NCBI GenBank assembly: GCA_911728435.2
Contig: OU452211.1
Coordinates: forward strand, 7,608,428-7,672,427
Direction of reading: 5' to 3'
Origin: Apoderus coryli
Taxonomy: Eukaryota; Arthropoda; Insecta; Coleoptera; Attelabidae
Length of the DNA stretch: 64,000 nt
Made by a program: the position numbers and the translations under genes. Below, in pieces: positions 43,619 to 53,950 of this stretch (positions are counted from its first letter, which is position 1; every line of letters begins with the position of its first letter). Below the pieces are notes generated by a model. It did no database searches and was not told where the DNA came from. It worked only from the letters and a program-made list of their open reading frames with translations.

Positions 43619-44482
43619 GTCTAAAATTGAGGTATCATAATTTTGTGGCCTTTTTTTTTTCTACTTGTAATTTTTATTCGAAATTTTTATTTGTAGATTA
43701 TAAATACATTCTGGTTAGTTAATAGGGAACGTTACACGAAGCAACAACGTCATAGAATAATAACTATAGATAAGAAGGGTCAGTAGACGCTCAAAACGGC
43801 ATGGACTCGTCGCAATCCCATCCACATTCTGGCCCGCTACTATATATACTATATCTATATATACTATAAGATACTATAACTATAAGCGGCGGCGAATTGC
43901 TTTTAAGACAGAGATAACAAAGGTGCCGACACGAGGTGAACTAACTGTATATAAACTGTGACAACGTGTTTTTATTATTAAAACATTTTTTGAAAATGGT
44001 AAAAGTTGTAATTAGGAAGTTTAGAACAAAATTCGGTAAAGAAAATGCTCCAACAAATCGTGCCATGAGAAATTTGAAGAAACTGGAAATGGAAACGGTT
44101 ACGGTCAATAGATATCGCTACAGGGAGATGATCCGAAGCTTTTTGTGGAGGAAAATTGATGATTTAGACGTAGATGATATGCGGTTTCAACAGGATGGTG
44201 CCACTTGTCACACAGCAAGAGACACAATGAATCTTTTGAGAGAAAAGTTCGAAAATTGCATTATTTCCCGTAGCGGAGTAAATTAGCCACCAAGATCGTA
44301 CAATTTGACACCTTTAGATTTTTTTTGTGGGGTTTTTTGCAATCGAAAATGTACAGCATTAAAACCAACATTATCGAGCAGATATCAGCCATTGACAAAA
44401 ATTGATTGATTGATTGATAATTGTGGTAAAAGATTGCGAGTATTTTTTTTATTAAAATTAAAATGCTACCTCAATTTTGGAC
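43619..44482 (+). mobile_element. Tc1/mariner-type element with internal deletion
   Basis: Inverted ends GTCTAAAATTGAGGTATCAT (43619-43638) and the inverse of GTCCAAAATTGAGGTAGCAT (44463-44482) bracket a broken transposase. The frame at 43966-44286 gives VVIRKFRTKFGKENAPTNRA (HTH N-terminus). It then jumps to VTVNRYRYREMIRSFLWRKI and DDLDVDDMRFQQDGATCHTA with the second catalytic Asp, and LREKFENCIISRSGVN. Past the stop the C-terminus continues PPRSYNLTPLDFFCG, where the third Asp position reads Asn. The first catalytic block is deleted. Same family as 26040-26410. Confidence 0.75.
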
Positions 44483-46550
44483 ACCGTATGCGATTCTCTT
44501 TTGCGTTGGTGGTGAGTCACGATTACGAAAGAGTACCGAACCGCGCTTGGCCATAAAACAAGTTCTGTGATGTCACGTTTCGATTCGGAATCAGTAAGGG
44601 ATCGTCTCCGCGAACGAAGCTAATGTGTAATAACTATCTTTTGTTTCACAGAATTTTCCGCCCCCTATCGGGGCACCTCCACTTAGTACAACCCTGATTT
44701 TAAGCTTGTTTGTTGTACACGAGTGCGAATATTATGGAAATCGCCATTTTTCTCAATGTGTTGTGTGCTAACAAAATGATTAATTTTTGGCCTAACTCCC
44801 AAAATTCGTCAAAGCAACGTTTACGGGATATTTTAAATGCAATTGCAGATTTCTTCTGTAGAAGCAGCAAGCTCGGCATTTGATCACATCACATCGCTTA
44901 TTAATTTTATTGTGTTTAGGGATTTTGGGCACACACCCTGTATAAATAACATCAGGTATAACGGAAGTGTAAAACCTTTTACTAACCCCTAAAATGTGAA
45001 TGATTTAAATTCCATTATAAGTAATTATACTTTTAGTCAGACCCAAAAAAAAATCATAAAAAGAAATTGTTTAGTCATCCTCAATCAAATTATTATATGT
45101 TAGGTCAGACAAAAAAAAATCTTAAGGTTTTGTAAATAAATTAAAACTTAAAATAATGAAAAAAAAAATTAACCTAATTTAAAATATCTACATTGAACGA
45201 TTTATTATTACTTTGTCTGAATTCTGATGGTACCAAGTCTGATTTAGAGAAAATAACTTGCTGTGATCCTCAGGGCACTGTTCTGGGATAATTTTTTTAT
45301 TACCTGGTCCGATAAATCCTCTCTTTCATCTTTATTTATATTTATCAAACATTTATTTAAATCTGGAACAAGTGTGTATGTATATTTTTAACAAGATTTT
45401 TCTGTTCTTAAAAGGACTGTTGATTAAAAAAACTTAACTTTAGTTAAAATTAAAAAATAAACTATCATTTTTCATAATAACTGCGCTTACCTGATGTCAG
45501 CGTAAATATAATTTACGCTGCTGATGTGTACTACTTCCACTAGCTTCTTCCATATTAAAGTATGAGATATTATAATATATTACATTATTAAAAAAACAAA
45601 ATTTTACGGTACCTACCCATTTATTTTTGATAAAAATAGGTAGGTACTTGCTTTATAGGACAAGCAGCCGCTGGATATTAGAAAGTCTGTTTTGGTAATT
45701 GATTATGTTAATGAAAACATTTTAAATACTAATTTTATAAATCTTTACATTTTCAGTTATTTTAGTTTTACTGTTCTTCTAAATTGCAAATTGATAATGA
45801 TTTTTTAAATTAACTTGTTATCTACACAAATATAACAACAAAATCCAATCCCGACAAATAATAAAAAAAATCAAGATAAATTCGTTCTTAATCAACCCAC
45901 AATGCAATAGACATAATTTCATAACTCTCTGCCAGATAACAATATAATTGATGGTGTCAACCCTCTAAATATGTGTGATTCACTTCACTGGGGGGCCACG
46001 TATCCTGTCTGTATAACATATATTCCAAAGGGATGTCAGATTACGTTGGGATGCATGGAGAGACGAAGCGGGAGGATGTGTTTCCGGACGATCCCACTGG
46101 CGATTGCCTTATCTAAGCGACCAGAAGCACAGATTAAGTTCACCCTCTTGGCTGCTGGCAATCTGATGATGCTGCTGGTGTTGTCTGTCCTTCTCCCTCT
46201 GCGCGCTCGCAGATCTAGATTTTCTATATCAGGATGAACTAGTTGATATATTAATGCATGCTGGTTTTGTTATACTTAAATTACTTTTATACAATATAAA
46301 TCGTTCACCTTTTGGAAGTTGTCATTTAATTTAATTTAAAAATTAGGTTACGAGGGCAACAAAAAAAATGTACTCACCAACGTTTTTTTTTTTTTTTAAC
46401 ATCCTTCTGGTCCTCCACTCGCACACCTCGATACGTACTTAAGCCCCCGACGTGTACGAATGGTGTATTTCAGCCTTGAAGGCTTATTGTGCCTTTTCAG
46501 GACCATACTGCACTCACTATCATTCTACTACCACGCAATATTCATTCTTT
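44483..46550. other. No gene recognised; GC-richer patch at 45971-46240
   Basis: A patch at 45985-46235 with restriction-site-like GC words (GAGAGACGAAGCGGGAGGAT) is open on the plus strand for 88 codons, and also on the minus strand (ENLDLRARRGRRTDNTSS). Neither reading is recognised. An inverted CACCCTGTAT motif lies at 44936. The remaining sequence is AT-rich. Confidence 0.4.
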
Positions 46551-46734
46551 AGACCAGGGTCGATAATTTTTGAGACCAAAAAAATTCTAGTAGGATGAAA
46601 CCCATTGGAAATGGTAGAGAATATAACAAAAATGAAAGGAAAAAAAATTACGTACGATCTGAGGTCGGGAAGGGGGAGGGGGTGAGTTTTTAAGGGTAAA
46701 AAACGGTTAATCTCGATTTCCGGTAAAACTGCAT

Positions 46735-46929
46735 ATCTTCTTCAGTTATTGTGCTTCTATTATCTTCCAAATCTTCAAAATTTTGTTAATTTTCAAGATT
46801 TTCTATTTCTAATCTACTTTCAGAAATTTCTTCAGGTTCGTTATGTAAATGTACTGGGCTTAATCTTGTTTCACTAAGTTTTAATCGTTTTTCGTCAAAC
46901 GTAACATTTCGAGGTATTGTTATTGTCAT
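46735..46929 (-). pseudogene. ORF fragment inside left arm of the inverted-arm element
   Basis: The minus strand from ATG 46929 reads MTITIPRNVTFDEKRLKLSE, then SPVHLHNEPEEISESRLEIE. After a TAA it continues QNFEDLEDNRSTITEEDMQF. Composition is acidic and protein-like. It occupies the part of the arm that is not homologous to the right arm or the solo arm. It is likely another piece of the element's own gene, displaced by rearrangement. No domain is recognised. Confidence 0.4.
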
Positions 46930-47274
46930 ATATATTGTTGTTAAAAAATATTGTTATATTGTTAGAATAGATTAATTGAGTTTTGTCACAAGAAGTTTAT
47001 ATTTCTTTTAATTCAAATATCATTTCAGAATGTTTAAGTATTAGGGTGGTTTATCGAACTTTTGACTTAATATCGAAAAAGCACCCTAATTTTCAATCGA
47101 AAATTCTCACGTCAAAATATCTGCTATTTTAAAAAAGTTGGTGTGTTTTTTGTTCCTTGAAATCTCTACTTTCTGATGGTATAAAAAAATATATACACTA
47201 CTATGGTAAATGTTCTCAGAAAATGCATATAATGATTTTTTTTTCTTATTACTTCTCCATTAGTTTTTGTATCT

Positions 47275-47945
47275 TTCATGGCAGTTCTTCATCGTTAGAT
47301 TCGAGAAACCTTCCCGATTCTAGTGGATCTTCGAAATCCTCGACACCATCACCGTCTCCAAGATTATTTCCGGTCTGCATTGGTTCTTCATCCACAATTT
47401 CATCTGAATCATCAACTTCCTCGTAGGTTTTTTCTTCCACATTGGAGCATGTTTCAGAACCATGACAATTTGTGCATTTTAAACAATGTTATCGGCGCGT
47501 TGATGTTGCTTCCAGCCCCAATCTGTTGCTGTCAGTTCGTTACCCAGCCAAGTCTGAAGATGATAATATTCCCTGTAGTAACAATGTTGTTCTGCTGCAC
47601 CTTCTGTGGGTGGGAGATTGGCCAATATGAAAGAAGATTTAATTCTTGCCAATTGATATTTTTGAAATCTTAATTGGTTTAGTGTTATATCATTTTTACA
47701 TTTATTAATAGATTTGATTAATTGTAATCCATTTTTGTTTATATCTTCATTGTTTGCATCTTTTTTATAAAAAATATTGGCCAAATTTGACACATTTTTA
47801 TCGGCTAATAAAGAGTTGGCGATACTTTTCTTTCCTTTTCCGGCAAATCTAGATGTTGTATCGCAACCAGAAAAACAATGGAGAAATGCAACGATATTTT
47901 TTAACGATTCATATTTGAAACTATTAGATCATTATTTGCATTTTC
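47275..47945 (-). pseudogene. TE-encoded protein with HCFSGCDTT and QTWLGN-DWGW motifs
   Basis: The minus strand reads from about 47940: YESLKNIVAFLHCFSGCDTT, SRFAGKGKKSIANSLLADKN, then SFILANLPPTEGAAEQHCYY, HLQTWLGNELTATDWGWKQ. After a stop and break near 47479 it continues KCTNCHGSETCSNVEEKTYE and an acidic tail ending LESNDEELP. The HCFSGCDTT, QTWLGN...DWGW and Cys-rich CTNCHGSETCSN signatures belong, as far as I can recall, to a family of uncharacterised proteins found in repeats of many arthropods. Its biochemical role is not known to me. The Cys-rich block normally preceding KCTNC is deleted. Confidence 0.6.
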
Positions 47946-48513
47946 TGAGAACATTTACCATAGTAGTGTATATTTTTTTTAATACCATCAGAAAGTAGAG
48001 ATTTCAACGAACAAACCAACTTTTTTAAAAAAGCAGATATTTTGACATGAGAATGTTCAATTGAAAATTAGGATGCTTTTTCGATATTATGTCAAAATAA
48101 GCTGAAAAAAAGAATATTTTAAATCAAAAAAATTACTGTATGTTTGGGACATATCAAGGTAAGTTTTCACCAAATTTCGTGAAAAACTAATTTTTTTTTG
48201 CAAAAGAGAAAAATAAAAAACCAAAAACTCGGTTATTCGAATTTTTCACATAAATTTTGAGGTTCTGTAAAAAAAGGGTCGATACAAAAGTTGTAGATCT
48301 TTTTATTACCTACAACTTTGCCATTTAACTTTTTTTCATAGGACTTGCAGTTTTACCGGAAACCGAGATTAACCGTTTTTTACCCTTAAAAACTCACCCC
48401 CTCCCCCTTCCCGACCTCAGATCGCCCGTAATTTATTTTTCCTTTCATTATATTATTATATTTCCTACCTTTTCCAATGGGTATCATCCTACTAAAATTA
48501 TCGACCCTGGTCT

Positions 48514-50106
48514 ATATAAATCATTCTATTTTGTAATATGCACGAATACCCAATAGTCAAGGTTTTTGCATGGAACAACTCTTTATATATTGTCTGGTGA
48601 TGGAACCTAAAAAACGTGGATTTCCGGCAAAATCTCCATATCGAACCGAATTAAAACTGTTAGTGGTTGGAACTTTCTTTAATTTCTTTTTAAAAGCAAT
48701 TAGTTCCAGTTTTTTAAATGATGATGGACGATTATTGTACAGTCTTGAGTTTACGGAGTTTTTAGAAGACTTCGAGAAACCATATTCATCATCTTAATTT
48801 TATTTTCAACACGTTGTATTTGCTAAATAAGTTTCGTTTTGACTGAATGATGTGCTGTTTTAGATTGGGCCACGGTGTAGCAGACAGTAGATATTTCTCA
48901 AAAGGAGATTCATCTTATGTGATGCGTTGATAGCTGAAAGGGGGATTGGAATATTGGAGAAGATGAAGGAGGACACAAAGGATGGGAGAGGTGTGGTGTT
49001 TTCGGGATGTTTCGGGCAACGGCTGCTGCTGAAATCTCATCGTATATCGCATCTTTCAGGGGAATGGAGGCCCGATATTATGACAAGATGGCCGAGATAT
49101 GACGTCATTGCACTCTCGGTATTGATCAAGGAAAACAACACTTATATATACTATATATAAACGTTAGAAAGTGGGATGTGTATCCAATAGTTTCTTTTGT
49201 ATGTTTCTCAGATTATTTTAATTTGATTGATTTTGTTTGGAGTACGAAAATAATATTATTATCATCATTCGGATGATGATAGAGCGATAGATAAATTGAT
49301 CATTGATGCTTCTACATTTTTGATATTTTGGTTATTGGACAAAATAGAATGAAATAAAACTTAAACCATCATTTAAGTTGCACAGTGTGTGACAGGAGAT
49401 GATTGGGGTAAAATCCATTGTTTCTGCGTATGTGCAAACAGGAATTAAAGAAAGAATCTACTATTTGATAACTATAAGGTAAAGGTGAACAAAATTTAGT
49501 CTAATTTGTTTGTTATTACTTTTGGAAACTTCATCATCATCCAAGCGGCTTGTCTGCCACGTCTGGCAGACAAGACAATTATTTAGGTCAGAAACATTGA
49601 AATAAAGAACGAACGCCAGATTATAATGATTAATTTTATAAGAATCACACATCCAGACAACAAATGCCCATACGGTCTCCATAACTGTTGTAAAATTACT
49701 GTAACAAAAAAAAATCGTCAGCAAATCAGATATTTTCACTAAATCTCCATTTTAATATGAAAAAGTGTGCAAAGAAAGCGTTCTTCTCAACATAAAGTCC
49801 GGTCTGTCGCCGCATCCTTGTACAATTACCATAAACATGTTGATGACAGCAAAAAAGAAACACCATCAACAACAGTCTAGGTATCTTAATCGTTATGTGA
49901 AATGGTAATTTTAATCGATGCAATTAAAAACTAGAATCAGTCAGAGAGTGATATCGTTGTCACAACCATGGCGATGGGAACCAGCCACGTATGGAACGTG
50001 AAAAGGATGTATACGAGGGCTTGCTGACCAACAAAATAACGTTAAAACAAGCAAGGGAAATCTCAGAAACAATTTGTAAAAAATTGTGCTGAGGATTGTT
50101 TATGTA
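48514..50106. other. No gene recognised
   Basis: Frames at 48570-48797, 48927-49160, 49461-49739 (-) and 49726-49923 (-) are unrecognised. At 49970-50085 an open stretch reads REKDVYEGLLTNKITLKQAR then EISETICKKLC. It looks protein-like but is cut short by a stop just before the mariner insertion. Confidence 0.4.
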
Positions 50107-50965
50107 CGAGGGCTTTTATTTCGGGATTAGAGAACAAAAACAAATATTAATCATCGAAAATCACTTTATTGTTTTTCCCCATGAAGATCTATACACTTTT
50201 GCATGCGTTTGAAAAAATTGTCGAAGCACTTTTGCCACTCTGATTGAGGTATCTCCAAAACATGCATTCTGAATGCAGCAACCGCTTCTTCAGGTGTCGA
50301 AAAACGTTGACCTCTCAGTTTGTTTTTTACGTACGGGAATAAAAAGAAGTCAATCGGTGCCAAGTCAGCACTATACGGCCAATGACTCATCAAATCGATG
50401 TTTTGGGTACTCAAAAATGCAGTTCTTTGAGCCGATGTGTGAGAGCTCGCATTGCGGTTGGTTTTTCTGATTTCTTGGAAGACAACTGGCAAACAAATGG
50501 TTGTGTACCACTCAGAATTGACTGTTCTGCGTTGTTCTAGTGGTACGGTTGCAACATGTCCAGTTTTTCTGAAAAAACAAGCGACCATTTGCTTGGAAGT
50601 GCTTCGTGCGCGAACAACTTTTGTTGGATTATCTTGAAACACCCATACAGTCGACTGCTGTTTACTTTCGGGCTCATACGCGTAAATCCACGATTCATCA
50701 CCTGTCACGATATCATAGACGTGTTTCGAAGCACCGCGATCGTATTTTTTGATTATTTCTTTCGACCACGAGCCTTTTTTTGAACGATTGACATTGTGTG
50801 GGATCCAATGCGAAAAAAATTTTTTGACAGTCAAATGTTTATGCAATATTGAATATATGCTGATCCCACTAATGCCTAAGGTTGTCTCAATCTCTTGATA
50901 GGTCACATGACGATCTTGCAATATCAGTTCGCGCACAGCACCAATGGTTTTCGGAACAACCCTCG
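50107..50965 (-). mobile_element. Mariner element 3, 5'-deleted
   Basis: Flanked by TA (50105-50106, 50966-50967). The left (3') terminus is CGAGGGCTTTTATTTCGGGATT. At the right (5') end only the last bases of the terminal repeat (CAACCCTCG) remain, joined to the transposase gene at a CAAC microhomology. The 5' terminal repeat, leader and start codon are therefore lost. Confidence 0.85.
50166..50936 (-). pseudogene. Mariner transposase, 256 codons open, N-terminus lost
   Basis: The frame is open from MRELILQDRHVTYQEIETTL through WIPHNVNRSKKG, YDIVTGDESWIYAYEPESKQ (first catalytic Asp in TGDES), MVACFFRKTGHVATVPLEQR, NASSHTSAQRTAFLSTQNID, YSADLAPIDFFLFPYVKNKL (third Asp) and the C-terminal EEAVAAFRMHVLEIPQSEWQ. 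The second catalytic Asp block (expected before NASSHT) is deleted: the frame reads IRKTNRNASSHT. With no N-terminal DNA-binding half and no second Asp it cannot be active, although the frame is unbroken. Confidence 0.85.
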
Positions 50966-50967
50966 TA

Positions 50968-51894
50968 ATAAACTGAGAAAATTAGCTCTACGCCGTAAAA
51001 GCTACAGGGTAGTTCTGGTCAAAATTGATGTAAAAAATGTATTGGTAAAATAAATAGACAGCACTTAGTTTCCTAAATTTCTGATTAAGTGCTCAAATTG
51101 TGACCCCTTTACTTTCATGGAATAATTAAAAAAAAATCGACAGTTTCCCGAACACTCTATGAGGGTTACTCACCACATTTTACCACTATTCGATGACGAG
51201 GATCTTCCAGAGAGGTAGATTTAGTTTTATAAAAAACACTTCTTAAATGAGTCTGGTTATAACTACACCGAGTCCCTCAATGGTACTTCTACCAATGCAG
51301 CCATGACAGCTAATAGTTTGAAATAAACTCGCCGACAAAAAAACCGCCACCTAAATTTTTATATCAGTTTTGATGTGGTATAAGTTTTTTATTTTTGAGT
51401 CTATTTCGTGATTTTTTTCATTAGACGATAGATCGATTCATTAAGATTGCGCTACACTTTGTCCTAATCTTAGAATATAAAAAGGGAAGGACGGAGCATT
51501 TTTCATATTGTCATACGACCACGATGGTGCCTCAATATGGCCGCGTACAGATTTTCGTTCGTCAGTGGCGTAACAATTTTTAAATTTTAACAGAAAAAAA
51601 TCAGTTAATGGAGTTTAAATTTTGAAGAATCGTTCTTAATTAATATTATAAATTCTGGCTGGTAAATAATAAAAACACATTTAAATTTGAATATCAGTGT
51701 ATTTTTTTTTGCCGATGGGTATATAATTTGTTCCCAAAAACGTTGTTTTATACCAAGATTTTCTAAAAACATAAAAAGTAACCTTCGTAAAGATGTATTG
51801 ACCTCTTTTGCAGTTGCTGGAACCGGTTTAAATAACCTGGAGCGTCCTGGAGTATGGAAATGCTTGCGAAATGCGAAGGGTTACATCGCATATT
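50968..51894. other. No gene; CAGTGGCGTAAC motif at 51563
   Basis: CAGTGGCGTAACAATTTTTA at 51563 is another member of the hAT-like terminal motif. A TACACTTTGTCC phrase at about 51454 resembles the start of the repeated motif at 23747. The frame 51687-51896 is unrecognised. Confidence 0.4.
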
Positions 51895-52500
51895 AGACCA
51901 GGGTCGATAATTTTTGAGACCAAAAAAAATTATAGTAGGATGAAACCCATTGGAAAAGGTATAGAATATAACAAAAATGAAAGGAAAAATAAATTACGGG
52001 CGATCTGAAGTCGGGAAGGGGGAGGGGGTGAGTTTTTAAGGGTAAAAAACGGTTAATCTCGATTTCCGGTAAATCTGCAAGTCCTATGAAAAAAAGTTAA
52101 ATGGCAAAGTTGTAGGTAATAAAGAGATCTACAACTTTTGTATCGACACTTTTTTCACATAACCTCTAAATTTATGTGAAAAATTCGAATAACCGAGTTT
52201 TTGGTTTTTTATTTTTATCTTTTGCAAAAAAAATAATTTTTTCACGAAATTTGGTGAAAACTTACCTATGTATGTTCCAAACATATCTACAGTAATTTTT
52301 TTGATTTAAAATATTAATTTTTTCACCTTATTTTGACTTAATATCCAAAAAGCACCCTAATTTTCAATCGAAAATTCTCACGTCAAAATATCTGCTTTTT
52401 TAGAAAAGTTGGTGTGTTTTTTATTCGTTGAAATCTCTACTTTCTGATGGTATAAAAAAAATATACACTACTATGGTAAATGTTCTCAGAAAATGCAAAT
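51895..52500 (+). repeat. Solo arm of the 46551-48513 inverted-arm element
   Basis: The full 606-bp arm is present in one piece, from AGACCAGGGTCGATAATTTT to GGTAAATGTTCTCAGAAAAT. It confirms that the uninterrupted right arm is the ancestral arrangement and that the left arm at 46551 has a replaced centre. No partner arm or ORF accompanies it. Confidence 0.8.
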
Positions 52501-52504
52501 AATA

Positions 52505-52552
52505 CAAGATTCCAATGCTATCCCATTCTTATCTTGGACTCAGTGTATAGAT
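52505..52552 (-). repeat. Dispersed ACTGAGTCCAAGATAAGAAT motif
   Basis: Inverse of TACACTGAGTCCAAGATAAG, then AATGGGATAGCATTGGAATC. It is found in the same form at 23747-23785 and shortened at 42070-42104. It begins directly where the solo arm ends, so it may be the terminus of another inserted element. Confidence 0.5.
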
Positions 52553-52746
52553 ATTTTGAAAAACAAGCCCAATATTTTCAAAAATTTTCATTATATTTTT
52601 TTTTCTATTTATTTTTGAATCAACGGTATAAGTAGGCTATTGTTAACAAATTAGAAACAACAATATATTGATGTTGAAAAGAAAATGAAAATTGTTTGTT
52701 ATTTTTTGATATTGACGTATTGGAATTTGTGTAAGAAAAATGTGTT

Positions 52747-52786
52747 CAACCTGAAGAAGTTACTAATTAATGACGAAACGTCGTTG
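52747..52786 (+). ncRNA. Hammerhead-ribozyme-like motif
   Basis: CAAC (52747-52750) precedes CTGAAGA (52751-52757). One extra A follows, then stem II GTTA...TGAC, GAAA (52775-52778), a minimal stem III (A, CG loop, T) and the cleavage-type C at 52782. GTTG (52783-52786) pairs with CAAC as a perfect 4-bp stem I. The layout is the same as at 25604-25646, including the extra A and CG loop. Activity is untested. Confidence 0.5.
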
Positions 52787-53027
52787 TCATTTTAGTTTTA
52801 TTTATTTGACGAAAATAAAGATGGATGTTGTCTTTATTTAAAAAAGTTTCGTAAAGAAATTTTTTTTTATAAGAACCGAACACCCCAAGAAAAGTAAACT
52901 GAAAAAAATTAGAATTACGGTTCAAGAATAATAAAAAAATAAAGATGTTTTTATTCTTGAACCTATAAATCTCACGTTATTCTTATTTTATGCTTCTCGA
53001 ACAGCCCTTGTATAAAATATCGAGACG

Positions 53028-53570
53028 TCATACTACACTGTTCAATAAATAACGGGGCAAAAGGCGCGTGTCGTATTCCGCATCTCTCACAGCAACCAAC
53101 AATAAACGAAAAGCCATAAAATTATCAACAGACACGCACTTAGAATACAAATGGACGCATCTTTTCCCGAGCTTTATTCTTATTTTAATGGGATACCAGA
53201 TAGTTTGAATTGTTCGCGTTAACCGAATTAATTTTATAGGTCTGCAATGATGTTTCCTACATATAATTATCGATGGTACATTGCAGAATATACCGTGGTA
53301 CGATGACCATGGCATTTCTGGTATGGAATGAAACAGGCGAATTTTTAATATTGAGCAGCTCAATTTTGGTACGCTCTGGTGGTATGAGCATTTTTGGTCA
53401 TAAGTGTTCTCACAAGTGCGCCTCTGATTTTTATTTTCAAATTTTCGAGTTCCCCGCTTGCAGGCCACAAATTCACATTTGCTTGTTTCACACAAATTAT
53501 GAAGATAGGGCTCCACTTTTCCGGGCCTGCCAGAACTAGGGAAAAAAACAGGCAAAACTCTCATTTTCAA
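53028..53570 (-). CDS. Hypothetical 180-codon ORF
   Basis: An uninterrupted frame of 180 codons is long for this composition. It starts MKMRVLPVFFPSSGRPGKVE and has several Cys (CETSKCEFVACKRG) in the first third and a basic middle (RTIQTIWYPIKIRIKLGKR). A second frame of 88 codons overlaps on the plus strand. I recognise no domain, signal peptide or membrane segment. It could be a chance ORF or a decayed TE gene. Confidence 0.2.
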   Translation of the reverse strand: MKMRVLPVFFPSSGRPGKVEPYLHNLCETSKCEFVACKRGTRKFENKNQRRTCENTYDQKCSYHQSVPKLSCSILKIRLFHSIPEMPWSSYHGIFCNVPSIIICRKHHCRPIKLIRLTRTIQTIWYPIKIRIKLGKRCVHLYSKCVSVDNFMAFRLLLVAVRDAEYDTRLLPRYLLNSVV

Positions 53571-53950
53571 AAAACTACTGAATGGATGGTTTTACCTATA
53601 CATTGAGTTTGTTCGGCCTCTGCGTGGTATATAGGATATGCATTACTATGTACATGTAGATGATACGTGTTTACATGTGGCTACTGTTGTGTATCCTATT
53701 GTGCTTAAATGCAGGCCGATATTTGTAGATAGGCAACGACTATGGTACTCTGACGAGCTCATAACCAGAGCGAAACGAATTCGTCAGTATCTGTCGACCC
53801 ATGCCTCGGTCTGGTTCTATTGAATTAGACTGGGGCCCTGCTAAATTAAACAGAATTCCTTCTGTAGGTAAAACCAACATTTTAGTCCGCTTTGCCATTA
53901 AATTATTTTTCATTTATTATAATACGGACATGAAATCCTTTTAATTTTTA

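Larger units (their letters stand above)
46551..48513. mobile_element. Element with ~580-bp terminal inverted arms
   Basis: The left end AGACCAGGGTCGATAATTTT (46551) and right end (its inverse, 48513) open long inverted arms. The outer block, 46551-46733 against 48346-48513, includes the G/C-rich phrase GGAAGGGGGAGGGGGTGAG. The inner block, 47041-47225 against 47937-48100, includes GGTAAATGTTCTCAGAAAAT. In the left arm the central 300 bp (46734-47040) is replaced by unrelated, coding-like sequence. A further single arm lies at 51895-52500. Between the arms is a degenerate minus-strand ORF. No superfamily could be assigned from termini. The long arms and the coding centre suggest a DNA transposon. 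Confidence 0.75.

Noticed and set aside
43381..43620. Possible LTR of a retrotransposon
   Set aside because: The sequence has an LTR-like feel (CTGCCCTCTATACTCCGG) but no second copy and no TG...CA ends could be identified.
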